Below, one piece after another: positions 1-7,951 of a DNA stretch of 64,000 nucleotides. The stretch is from Amycolatopsis alkalitolerans (GTDB taxonomy: Bacteria; Actinomycetota; Actinomycetes; Mycobacteriales; Pseudonocardiaceae), in contig NZ_VDFW01000029.1 in the NCBI RefSeq assembly GCF_006152065.1, positions 25,596 through 89,595 on the forward strand. The letters run 5' to 3'. Every line of letters starts with the position of its first letter. Positions within the stretch are counted from its first letter, which is position 1. A model generated the notes under the pieces. It was not told the origin of the DNA. It did not search any database and saw only the letters and a program-made list of their open reading frames with translations. The position numbers and the translations under genes are program-made.

Positions 1-170
1 TGCGCGCACAGACGGTGCCACCAACCGCGAATCTCGACGTTCCGTGTGACCGGGCCCGTGAGCTTGACCTCGTCGCGTCCAACGCTCGCACCGGCCGGTT
101 CGACACCGCCATCTCCAACAGCTTCGGCTTCGGTGGACACAACGCGGTTCTCGCCTTCACCGCAGCCTGA
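1..170 (+). CDS. Beta-ketoacyl synthase (FabF-like), C-terminal end only
   Basis: The window opens inside a gene; the frame beginning at base 3 runs 55 codons to TGA at 168-170. The last residues contain NSFGFGGHNAVLAF, the classic C-terminus of KAS II/FabF and type II PKS ketosynthase-alpha proteins, which condense acyl-ACP with malonyl-ACP. A chain-length factor normally departs from this motif, so a catalytic ketosynthase is more likely, but the active-site Cys lies outside the window. It sits 21 bp before an SDR ketoreductase, as in type II fatty acid or polyketide operons. Primary or secondary metabolism cannot be decided from this fragment. Confidence 0.8.
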   Translation, partial: RAQTVPPTANLDVPCDRARELDLVASNARTGRFDTAISNSFGFGGHNAVLAFTAA

Positions 171-191
171 CCAACGGAAGGAACCCTGGAT

Positions 192-956
192 ATGGGGCAG
201 ATCGCTGTCGTCACCGGTGGCACCGCAGGCATTGGCCTGGCCTGTGCCAAGAAGTTCCTTGACGACGGGGGTACCGTCGTGATCTCCGGACGCTCCGCCG
301 AACGGGGACGCAAGGCCATCGCCGAGCTCGGGGCGGGCGGCCGGGCCCGCTACATCCCGTGCGATGTCACCGATCCCAAGCAGGTCACCAGCCTGATCGA
401 GGAGACCGTCGACGAACACCGACGGATCGATGTGCTGGTCAACAATGCCGGCGGTGTCACCGACGACGGTCGGCCAGTGTCCGAAGTGGATGACGACGCA
501 CTGGACCGCGCGTTCACCCTCAACGTCAACTCGGCGTTCTGGGCCTGCCGCGCCGTGCTGCCGCACATGCTGCCGCGCGGCTACGGCCGGATCGTCAACA
601 TGTCCTCGATCGCGGGCAAGACCGGTGCCGCCGGGCTCGTCGGCTACACCACCGCCAAGCATGCTCTGATCGGCTTCACCAAGACCCTCGCGAAAGAGGT
701 CACCACGCGGGGTGTCACCGCCAACGCCGTGTGCCCCGGCATCACGGACACCGAGATGATCCCCCGGGAACTCCAGGGCGCCATCGAAACCGCCGGTGTC
801 GACTTCGGCCAGGCCGCGGCCTACTACACCGGCGATCTCGGCCGCATGGTCGAACCGTCCGAAGTCGCCGCGGTCGTCGCCGTACTCGTGTCCCCTCAGG
901 GAGGGGCGATTTCCGGTGCGGCGATCAGTGTCGATGGCGGTTTCACCCAGTACTAG
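192..956 (+). CDS. SDR 3-oxoacyl-ACP reductase (FabG/ketoreductase type)
   Basis: Classical short-chain dehydrogenase of 254 residues, a usual length for FabG and PKS ketoreductases. The Rossmann motif TGGTAGIG is near residues 8-15, NNAGG near 86-90, a catalytic Ser in VNMSSIAG, and YTTAK supplies the Tyr and Lys. It should reduce a beta-ketoacyl thioester with NADPH. It follows a FabF-like ketosynthase by 21 bp and precedes a thioesterase-ketosynthase fusion by 26 bp, so an acyl-chain-building operon is inferred. Other SDR substrates cannot be excluded from sequence alone. Confidence 0.85.
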   Translation: MGQIAVVTGGTAGIGLACAKKFLDDGGTVVISGRSAERGRKAIAELGAGGRARYIPCDVTDPKQVTSLIEETVDEHRRIDVLVNNAGGVTDDGRPVSEVDDDALDRAFTLNVNSAFWACRAVLPHMLPRGYGRIVNMSSIAGKTGAAGLVGYTTAKHALIGFTKTLAKEVTTRGVTANAVCPGITDTEMIPRELQGAIETAGVDFGQAAAYYTGDLGRMVEPSEVAAVVAVLVSPQGGAISGAAISVDGGFTQY

Positions 957-982
957 CCTGTTTCGTTGGAGAGGACCAGACC

Positions 983-3037
983 GTGCCGACCATTCCGTGG
1001 CTGCACCACGACCCCAACCCGGGTGCCGCGGCGCACCTGATCTGTTTCCCCTACTCCGGCGCGCCCGTAACACTGTTCGATGTCTGGCGCATACCGGGAA
1101 TCGACGTGCTCCCGGTGATCCTGCCCGGGCGAGGGCCGCGAGGCCACGAACCGTTCGCGCGGTCCTTGCGCACGCTTGCCGAGGAGATCGCCGACGAGGT
1201 CATCCCGCGGCTCACCGGCCGGTACTACTTCCTCGGCCACTCGATGGGCGCGTGGCTCGCGCATGCCGTCACCACTGTCCTCGCCGAACGCGTCTCCCCC
1301 GGCCCGGAGCGGCTGTTCATCCTGTCGGCCCCGCCACCACACCTACCGCCGCGCCGCTTCTCGTCTCTGCACGGGCTGCCCGATGATGACATCGTCGCCG
1401 AAGTCATCGGGCTTGGCGGGGCGCCCGAGTCGGCCCGCGACGCGATTCGCGCCAATGTCGACGTGATCCGCGCCGATGCCACCGCGGTCGGTCACTACCG
1501 TCCCGTGCGACACATGCTGCCCTGCCCGATCACGGTCATCAGCGGGACCAGCGACCCCCTGTTCGAGCTGGGTGACCTCGTCGGGTGGCGTGAAACCACG
1601 CACGCCAATGTCTCGCTCCACTTGCTCGAGGCCGGACACTTCACCGTCACCGAACAGCGTGACGAGATCATCCGCATCGCCGCACGCGATACGCACGCCT
1701 CTGCCCGCCACATCGACCCGATCGCGGTGATCGGCATGGCCTGCCGCCTTCCCGGAGCCAGCAACCCCGCCGAGTTCTGGGACCTGCTCCGCGACGGCCG
1801 CGCCGCCGTCGGGCCGGTGCCTGCCGACCGCGTCACCAACCCCCACGAGCCGATCATGCGGGCCGGCGGGTTCGTTACCGACGTGGACCAGTTCGATGCC
1901 GAACACTTCGGATTCAGCGCCCGGGAGGCACACCGCTCCGATCCGAGGTTGCGGCTGCTGCTCATGGCCGTGCAGGAGGCCATCGACGACGCCGGGCTCG
2001 CCCCGCCCGATATCGCGGGACCCCGCACCGGGATCTGGGTGGGCGAGAGCCATTCCGACTACTGGGATCTGTCCGTGCCCGTCGTGCCGCCGAACATCTA
2101 CTCGCTGTCCGGCGGAGGGCTGAAGAGCTTCCTGTCCGGCAGGGTGTCGTATTTCTTCGACCTCCAAGGCCCGAGCATCACGCTCGACACCTCCTGCTCG
2201 GCGTCGCTCACCGCGATCCACACCGCGTGCCAGGCCCTGCGCAACGGGGAAGTGGACGCCGCGTTCGCCGCCGGGGCACACCTCATCCTCAACCCCGACG
2301 CCGGACCGTCACACGGCCTTGCGAAGGCCCTGTCCCCACGGGGCCGTTCCGCGTTCGCCAGCGCCGACGCCGACGGCTACGCCCGAGCCGAAGGCATCGC
2401 GGTCATCCTGCTCAAACGACTCCCCGACGCGGTTCGCGACCGCGACCCGATCCACGCGGTCATCGAAGGATCCGCCATCAACGCCAATGGCCAATCCGGC
2501 CGCAACATCGTCACCACCAGCGCACCCGGGCAGGTTCGCATGATGCGCGAAGCCCTCGCTGACGCCGGCTGCCACCCCAGCGAGATCGGATACATCGAAG
2601 CACACGGACCCGGTACCACCGTCGGAGACAGCGTCGAACTCACGGCCCTGCACGAGGTGTATGGAGCGAACCCCCACCCGTGCCTCGTCGGGTCGGTGAA
2701 GACCAACATCGGGCACCTCGAACCGGCCGCCGGGATCGCCGGGTTCATCAAAGCCGTCCTCGCGCTGCAACACGGGAGGGTTCCCGCCTCGCTACACCAC
2801 AACGCACCCGCGCTAGCCATCGATTGGGACCACTCCGCGCTGCGCGTACCGACCGCGGTGGAGCCGTGGCCGTTCGACGGCCGTCGCCGCGCCGCCGTCT
2901 CCTCATTCGGGCTCTCCGGCGCGAACGCTCACGCCATCATCGCCGCCCCACCCACCCGAACCGGGTCGCGACCACGTCACCCGCAGCGCTCCTGGAACCT
3001 CCGCCGCTACTGGTACAGCGAGGTACTCGCCCGATGA
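983..3037 (+). CDS. Thioesterase-ketosynthase fusion (TE-KS)
   Basis: I place the start at GTG 983 after GGAGAGGACC; the open frame reaches further upstream only as an overlap with the reductase gene. The 684-residue product joins a type II thioesterase (about 10-235; GHSMG with Ser87, candidate Asp191, His219 in EAGHF) to a modular-type ketosynthase (about 243-655). The KS carries DTSCSAS with Cys405, EAHG with His541 and NIGH with His578, so the catalytic triad looks intact. The tail has RRYW, like the linker that normally follows an acyltransferase domain, yet no acyltransferase or carrier domain is present. TE ahead of KS in one chain is unusual; partner carrier proteins must act in trans. 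Confidence 0.85.
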   Translation: MPTIPWLHHDPNPGAAAHLICFPYSGAPVTLFDVWRIPGIDVLPVILPGRGPRGHEPFARSLRTLAEEIADEVIPRLTGRYYFLGHSMGAWLAHAVTTVLAERVSPGPERLFILSAPPPHLPPRRFSSLHGLPDDDIVAEVIGLGGAPESARDAIRANVDVIRADATAVGHYRPVRHMLPCPITVISGTSDPLFELGDLVGWRETTHANVSLHLLEAGHFTVTEQRDEIIRIAARDTHASARHIDPIAVIGMACRLPGASNPAEFWDLLRDGRAAVGPVPADRVTNPHEPIMRAGGFVTDVDQFDAEHFGFSAREAHRSDPRLRLLLMAVQEAIDDAGLAPPDIAGPRTGIWVGESHSDYWDLSVPVVPPNIYSLSGGGLKSFLSGRVSYFFDLQGPSITLDTSCSASLTAIHTACQALRNGEVDAAFAAGAHLILNPDAGPSHGLAKALSPRGRSAFASADADGYARAEGIAVILLKRLPDAVRDRDPIHAVIEGSAINANGQSGRNIVTTSAPGQVRMMREALADAGCHPSEIGYIEAHGPGTTVGDSVELTALHEVYGANPHPCLVGSVKTNIGHLEPAAGIAGFIKAVLALQHGRVPASLHHNAPALAIDWDHSALRVPTAVEPWPFDGRRRAAVSSFGLSGANAHAIIAAPPTRTGSRPRHPQRSWNLRRYWYSEVLAR

Positions 3038-4770
3038 CACCCAACCCGATCTTCGGTGACCGCATGCCCGTGTGGGCCGAACTCGACGAACTCCTCGACA
3101 AACCCGAATTCGACCTCAGCCGCACCGGGATCAACGCCACCTACCAGCGCCTCCAAGCCTTCGGCCGGGTACTCGGACCGGCTACGGAAGTACATCGCGA
3201 CGCCGAAAGACTCATGGCGGGAATGGAGTGGGCCGGGATCATAGACCCCGCGATGATGCACGCCGCGATGGTGCACTACGGGGTCGCCACCACCGCCCTC
3301 GTCGAATGCGGCCGCCCCGGTGGCGACCTCGACCCCCTCATCGCCGACCTCGACACCATGGACGCGCCCGGCGCGATCGTGGCCACCGAACTCGGGCGCG
3401 GCGGATCACAGGTCAATATCCGCACCGAGGCCCGCTACCACCGCGACCGCTCCTCCTTCATCTTGCACACCCCCGACGACACCGCATTGAAGATCATGCC
3501 CAACGTCGGCTGGACCGGACTTGCCCGGACGGCCGTCGTCAACGCGCGGCTCATCGTCGATGATACGGACCACGGGGTGCACGCCTTCGCATTCCGATTC
3601 CCGCACCCGCAAGCGCGGGTCACCGTGCTTCCCGGCGGGGCTCCGGTGCCGCTGGACTACTCAGTGATCCGCTTCCAGCACGCCGAGATCCCTTTCGGCT
3701 ACTGGCTTTCCGACACCGCCACCATCACCGGCACCGGCGTCAACGACCCCCTTCCGGCCGGACAGCGTCTGGCGCGGTCCCTCAGCGGCGTCAACGCCGC
3801 CGTTACCTCAGCCGCAGTCGCCCTTGCTTCTGCCACCCGCGCCGCGGTCGCCATAGCCGCCCGGTACAACACACAACGCCTCATCGGCTACCCCGGCACA
3901 CCCACGCTCGGGTTCTCCACCCACCGTGCCCAACTCGCCTCAGCGGTCGCCCACGTCTACGCCACCGGTTTCTACGTTGACAAAGTCCGCCGGGACTTCA
4001 TCAACGAACGTCTCAGTACCGCAGCCACCGGCACGCCCCAACAAGTCGAGCACGCCAGCTACGCGCCCTGGCTCGCCGCCAACCGCGACCGCACCCTCGC
4101 CAAGGTAGCCGCCACGACCACTCTCGAAGGCATTGGCGCCACGTGCAGACGCCTCTGCGGTTTCCAAGGCGTCCTGCACGCCAACCGAATCGCCGTCTAC
4201 GAGGACATGGCCCGCAGCTTCCACGCCGCCGGTGGCGACACCCGGCTCCTGCTGCTGGAAGCCGGGAGACAACTCATCGAAGGAACCAGCGCCCCCGCAC
4301 GCAGCGCGCCCGGCATCGGCATGGGCGACTCGCGCTCAGTCTGCCGCCTCGTCTCTGTCCACGAACGCGTCCTCGCCGACCAACTGCGGCACCGCATCAA
4401 CCACGACGACGCAGGTGATCACCTCCACGACATCGAGCGCCTGGCCCGCGTGCACATCGTGCGCCGCACCCTGCAGGAATTCCATCAAGCGGCAACGAAC
4501 TCCGAAGGCCGGTGGCGCACCGTCCTCGACTCCGCACGACACCTCTACGGAATCGACGCCCTGCTGGACTCGGCCGGCTGGCACCTCAACCACGGCTCAT
4601 TGCACCCCGGCGACCTCGACGTGCTACACAACGCCCACGCTGCCGCCGCCGAAGACGTCGCCCGACACCTCGACGCGCTCATCGACGGGCTCGCAGTTCC
4701 CCCCGGACGCGTCGGCGGGTTCATCGGACGAACCGACTACATCGACCGCGTCGCCGCACTGGTCCGATAG
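3034..4770 (+). CDS. Acyl-CoA oxidase/dehydrogenase-like flavoprotein
   Basis: Starts at ATG 3034, overlapping the TE-KS stop as ATGA, so the two are probably translationally coupled. The 578-residue product has the length and layout of acyl-CoA oxidases: a helical N-terminus, then TELGRGG near residue 117 (the FAD/substrate segment of this family), a beta domain and a long helical C-terminal half. Expected chemistry is FAD-dependent alpha,beta-desaturation of an acyl thioester, passing electrons to oxygen if it is a true oxidase. In this operon it probably introduces a double bond into a growing or finished acyl chain; that role is inference. The final catalytic Glu cannot be placed by eye. 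Confidence 0.75.
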   Translation: MTPNPIFGDRMPVWAELDELLDKPEFDLSRTGINATYQRLQAFGRVLGPATEVHRDAERLMAGMEWAGIIDPAMMHAAMVHYGVATTALVECGRPGGDLDPLIADLDTMDAPGAIVATELGRGGSQVNIRTEARYHRDRSSFILHTPDDTALKIMPNVGWTGLARTAVVNARLIVDDTDHGVHAFAFRFPHPQARVTVLPGGAPVPLDYSVIRFQHAEIPFGYWLSDTATITGTGVNDPLPAGQRLARSLSGVNAAVTSAAVALASATRAAVAIAARYNTQRLIGYPGTPTLGFSTHRAQLASAVAHVYATGFYVDKVRRDFINERLSTAATGTPQQVEHASYAPWLAANRDRTLAKVAATTTLEGIGATCRRLCGFQGVLHANRIAVYEDMARSFHAAGGDTRLLLLEAGRQLIEGTSAPARSAPGIGMGDSRSVCRLVSVHERVLADQLRHRINHDDAGDHLHDIERLARVHIVRRTLQEFHQAATNSEGRWRTVLDSARHLYGIDALLDSAGWHLNHGSLHPGDLDVLHNAHAAAAEDVARHLDALIDGLAVPPGRVGGFIGRTDYIDRVAALVR

Positions 4771-4936
4771 CCTGTGCCGCCCGAGGCCCCAGCCCGTGAC
4801 ACCCTCGACCCGAGGGCGTCACGTCACACCGCCCGAGCCGGTGCCCGACTGTCAACGCTGACCATCACCAACCCATCGACATTGCCCATCCATCACGCGA
4901 TCACGCCCCTCGCCCCCAGAGTCTCGACCTCCTCAC

Positions 4937-4995
4937 CTAATGGGAGCTACCGGGCCAGCCAGTAGGGCAGACTCGGTGCCGGTAGCTCCCATTAG
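4937..4995. repeat. 17-bp perfect inverted repeat
   Basis: Bases 4937-4953 and 4979-4995 are exact reverse complements around a 25-base spacer. It lies 166 bp after the acyl-CoA oxidase-like gene and about 55 bp before the first recognisable recombinase residues. It could end the upstream transcript, but no T-run follows and the arms are AT-containing rather than GC-only, so a recombination or insertion scar is equally possible. The remainder of 4771-5020 shows no gene. Confidence 0.8.
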
Positions 4996-5018
4996 ACATC
5001 CCAGGAGCTGGGATGTCT
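4994..5018. repeat. 10-bp inverted repeat with 5-base loop
   Basis: Arms 4994-5003 and 5009-5018 pair perfectly around GGAGC. It shares two bases with the preceding 17-bp inverted repeat, forming a double-hairpin block directly upstream of the truncated recombinase. Function unknown: terminator pair, element end or recombination site are all possible. Confidence 0.75.
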
Positions 5019-5020
5019 GA

Positions 5021-6193
5021 CAGGTCGAGCTCCTCCATGGGTCTGTAGGCGGGTACCGCCCCCACGGCTACGAAGTCGGCAGCAGCGGCAAGCTCACCAT
5101 CGTCGACGACGAGAAGCCCGTCGTGGAACGCATCTTCACCACCTATGTCCGCGACAAACTCGGTGCAGCCGCCATTGCCAAACGCCTCACCGCCGACGGC
5201 TACCGCACCAAAGCCGGGAACCCCTGGTCCCAAGCCGCCGTGCTCGTCGTGCTGCGCAACCGCACCTACCTCGGCGAGATCTGGTTCCGCGACCGCTGGT
5301 ACAAAGCCGAGGATCACCACCCGGCGATCATCGGCGAAGAGCTGTTCAACGACGCCCAGGACATCCTCGACGCCCGCGGCGAAGCCACTACCCACCGCGC
5401 CGTCGCCAACTCCGATTACTACCTGGCCGGGCGCCTGTTCTGCAGCCACTGCGGCAAGCGCTACCTCGGCACCGCTGCCAACGGCAACAAATACCGCTAC
5501 CGCTACTACACCTGCTTCACCCGACACCGCTACGGCACCGAACACTGCTCCGCCGACCGGCTACCCGCCGACCAACTCGAACACGCCGTACTGACCTCAC
5601 TGCTCGACCCCCTGACCCGCAGCGACCTCATCGAGCAGAGCCTGGCCAACACCGCCAGCGAGGTCGACGACCAACGCGCGACCTACACCGCCGAACTCGC
5701 CGCCATCGAACGCGACATCGCCAAGAACGAGGACGCCATCGACCGCTACCTCACCGCGTTCGAGAACGGCACGATGGACGAGGAAACCTGCTCGCCTCGA
5801 GTCAAGAAACTTGCTACCCAGCTCACCGAACAACGCGCTCGCCGCGACGAACTCGGACTGCTGATCGACGAGGCCACCGCGCCGGAAATGCCCGACACCA
5901 GCGCCCTGGAAACCCTGCGCGCGGACGTCGAAGCCGCAGCCGACGCTGGCAGCGACGAAGCCCTCCGCCGCGTCATACAAACCTTCGTCCACCGAGTGGA
6001 CATCACCAGCCGCGAAACGGCTGCGCCCACGTTCATCATCCCCGGCGACGCCAATGTGCCAACCCAACGCTCCGCAGCCGCGTCACCAGGCACGACTACG
6101 GAGCGAAAGGTTCGCACATTGCCTGGATCGGTGCCCTCGGCAGGATTCGAACCTGCGACACCTGCCTCCGGAGGGCAGTGCTCTATCCCCTGA
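5021..6193 (+). pseudogene. Large serine recombinase, catalytic domain missing
   Basis: The frame opens after TGA 5018-5020 and immediately reads VGGYRPHGYEV, the start of the Recombinase domain of large serine integrases. It continues through the zinc-ribbon (CSHCGKRY about 145 residues in, then the later YYTC and EHC cysteines) and a coiled-coil region. The N-terminal resolvase domain with the catalytic serine, about 150 residues, is absent, and no frame upstream to 4771 encodes it. The first ATG/GTG-type start would be near 5123, inside the domain. The C-terminus is encoded by the complement of a tRNA gene. I read this as a decayed integrase left at an island border; a split gene is the less likely alternative. 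Confidence 0.75.
6132..6193. other. Candidate integration (att) junction in tRNA-Arg 3' half
   Basis: The recombinase reading frame extends over these bases, giving a C-terminus SAGFEPATPASGG that is the translation of the tRNA complement. Elements that integrate into tRNA genes restore the 3' half, so this overlap suggests the junction lies here. The other copy would be upstream of base 1, so this is unproven. Confidence 0.35.
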
Positions 6194-6204
6194 GCTACGA
6201 GGGC
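6132..6204 (-). tRNA. tRNA-Arg, anticodon CCG
   Basis: On the minus strand a complete cloverleaf runs from GCCCTCG to CGAGGGC plus discriminator A. The anticodon arm CTGCC-CTCCGGA-GGCAG gives CCG at positions 34-36, reading the Arg codon CGG. The T-loop is GGTTCGAATCC. The next genomic bases are CCG, so the CCA end is not encoded. Its 3' end faces the recombinase remnant and the biosynthetic island, the usual geometry for integration into a tRNA gene. Confidence 0.95.
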
Positions 6205-6304
6205 GCATCGCTGCGCGACGTAAAGAGCCTAGCGCATGCTCCCGGTCACCTGGTGGGCACCCCATGCGGAAAAAGGCGCCACGCGGTACCGTCCACGCGA
6301 AGTT

Positions 6305-6338
6305 AGGCTAGCCTGTATTGCACATATGCGCATGTCGC
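6305..6338. promoter_or_regulatory. Palindromic operator candidates before the CDF exporter gene
   Basis: Two palindromes lie 32-65 bp before the exporter start: AGGCTAGCCT at 6305-6314, perfect over 10 bp, and the ATGCGCAT core inside 6320-6338. The first resembles part of a DtxR/IdeR iron box (TTAGG..TAG), the second resembles AT-rich sites of ArsR/SmtB metal sensors. Metal-responsive control of the exporter is plausible but inferred. Confidence 0.35.
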
Positions 6339-6369
6339 TATAACTTCACCGGGAAAGGAGGGCCACCGC

Positions 6370-7278
6370 ATGGACCATGGTCACGGACACGGCGTGTCGA
6401 GCGCGTCCGGCCGGCATCTGCCCCGCCTTGTCGCGGCGCTGGCGATCGGCGCTGCCTTCCTTGTGCTCGAGATCGTGGTCGGCGTCCTGACCGGCTCCCT
6501 CGCCCTCATCTCCGACGCCGCCCACATGCTCACCGACGTGTTCGGGCTCGCGATGGCGCTGACGGCGGTCATGCTCGCGCGGCGCAGCGGCCCGACGTAC
6601 CGGCGCACCTTCGGCCTCTACCGCGCCGAGGTGCTCGCCGCGCTGGGCAATGCCCTCCTGCTCTTCGGCGTCGCCGCGTACGTGCTCGTCGAGGCGATCG
6701 GGCGCGTCGCGCACCCGCCCGAGGTGCCGGGTCTGCCCGTGCTCCTCACGGCCTCGGCCGGGCTCCTCGCCAATATCGCCGCGTTCGCGCTCCTGCGCCG
6801 CGGCGCCAAAGAGAGCCTCAACGTCCGCGGCGCGTACCTCGAGGTCCTGGCCGACCTCATCGGTTCCGTCGGCGTCCTGGTGAGCGGCGCGATCACGCTC
6901 ACCACCGGCTGGCGTTACGCCGACCCGATCATCGGTGTCGCGATCGGCCTCTTCGTGCTCCCGCGCACGGCCGTGCTCGCGCGCCGGGCACTGCGGATCC
7001 TCTTCCAGCACGCCCCCGCCGAGGTCGACGTCGAAGGTATCGCGGCCGGGCTCACCGCGCTCGCCGGCGTCCGCGACGTGCACGACCTGCACGTGTGGAC
7101 CCTGACCTCGGGTATGGAGGTCGCCTCGGCGCACCTGGCCGTCGAACAGCACGCCGAACCCGCCCAAGTCCTTGCCCAGGCCCAGAATCTGCTCGCGAAC
7201 GGCTACCACATCAAGCACGCCACCCTGCAGGTCGAGCCGTGCGAATCCGCCAAGCGGTGCGAAGAGCTTTCCTGGTGA
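6370..7278 (+). CDS. CDF-family divalent metal exporter (CzcD/ZitB-like)
   Basis: A 302-residue cation diffusion facilitator with about six membrane segments and a cytoplasmic C-terminal domain (VHDLHVWTLTSG), exporting Zn or similar metal by proton antiport. The N-terminus is His-rich (DHGHGHG, residues 2-8). Helix II carries the metal motif H52xxxD56; the matching helix V site reads E158xxxD162, where many zinc CDFs have HxxxD. That change may alter metal preference. AAAGGAGGG supplies the ribosome site before ATG 6370. It ends one base from the stop of the convergent DUF305 gene. Metal identity cannot be told from sequence. Confidence 0.9.
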   Translation: MDHGHGHGVSSASGRHLPRLVAALAIGAAFLVLEIVVGVLTGSLALISDAAHMLTDVFGLAMALTAVMLARRSGPTYRRTFGLYRAEVLAALGNALLLFGVAAYVLVEAIGRVAHPPEVPGLPVLLTASAGLLANIAAFALLRRGAKESLNVRGAYLEVLADLIGSVGVLVSGAITLTTGWRYADPIIGVAIGLFVLPRTAVLARRALRILFQHAPAEVDVEGIAAGLTALAGVRDVHDLHVWTLTSGMEVASAHLAVEQHAEPAQVLAQAQNLLANGYHIKHATLQVEPCESAKRCEELSW

Positions 7279-7279
7279 G

Positions 7280-7951
7280 CTACAGCGGCTGCGCGTTGCG
7301 CGCCGTGAGCATCTGCTTCATCAGCACCATTTCCGCGCCCTGCGAGTCGAGCATGCTCTGCGTCAGCGTCTTCACCGCCGCCACCGACGTGTGATCGTGC
7401 GCGTACTGCGCCATCCCCGCGCCGCCCTGGTGGTGCCGCAACATCAGCTGCAGGAAGTACACGTCCAACTCCGCACCCGAGAGCGAACGCAGCTTCGCCA
7501 GCTCCGCGTTCGTCGCCATCCCGGGCATCGGCGCGTCACCGGCCGCCTGCATCCCCGCCATACCGTGCCCGGCCGGCTCCCGCATCCATGTCATGTACGC
7601 GCCGGGCGTCTGCTCGGGCTGGCCCCACAGCATTAGCCAGCCCTTCATCCGGCCCACCTGTTCCTGCTGCGTGCTCTGGATGTCGAAGGCCAGCTGCCGG
7701 ACCTGCTGGTCGGTGCTGTGGTCCCGCGCCCAGTTCGCCATCGTCACGGCCTGCAGATGGTGCACCGACATGTCCTGCGCGAAGCCGACCTCCACCGAGC
7801 CGTCGCCAGGGACGGCTCGCTCGGCCGAGTTCAGCGCGCGCTGCGTCAGGAACATCCCGAGCGCCGCGCCGAGCAGCAGCACGGCGACCACAGCCGCGCC
7901 GACGGTGAGCGGGCGGACGCGCGTGGGCCGCGCCGAAGGCTCGGTCATCAC
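7280..7951 (-). CDS. DUF305 membrane-anchored protein
   Basis: A 223-residue protein with one N-terminal membrane helix (about residues 15-35) and an extracytoplasmic DUF305 domain. The family's twin His motifs are visible: DMSVHHLQAV near residue 60 and MLRHHQGG near 170, with many Met and His residues between them. DUF305 proteins are ferritin-like helical bundles often found with copper genes; a metal-binding role is inferred. Start is GTG 7951, overlapping the upstream stop, or ATG 7948. It forms an operon with the DUF3105 gene upstream. Confidence 0.85.
   Translation of the reverse strand: MMTEPSARPTRVRPLTVGAAVVAVLLLGAALGMFLTQRALNSAERAVPGDGSVEVGFAQDMSVHHLQAVTMANWARDHSTDQQVRQLAFDIQSTQQEQVGRMKGWLMLWGQPEQTPGAYMTWMREPAGHGMAGMQAAGDAPMPGMATNAELAKLRSLSGAELDVYFLQLMLRHHQGGAGMAQYAHDHTSVAAVKTLTQSMLDSQGAEMVLMKQMLTARNAQPL

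Noticed and set aside
731..982. Upstream extension of the TE-KS frame
   Set aside because: It overlaps the reductase gene in another frame, has Arg/His-rich low-quality sequence and no ribosome site; GTG 983 has a good one.
2680..3033. Upstream extension of the acyl-CoA oxidase frame
   Set aside because: Arg-rich antiframe of the KS domain; ATG 3034 begins the family N-terminus and gives an ATGA overlap.
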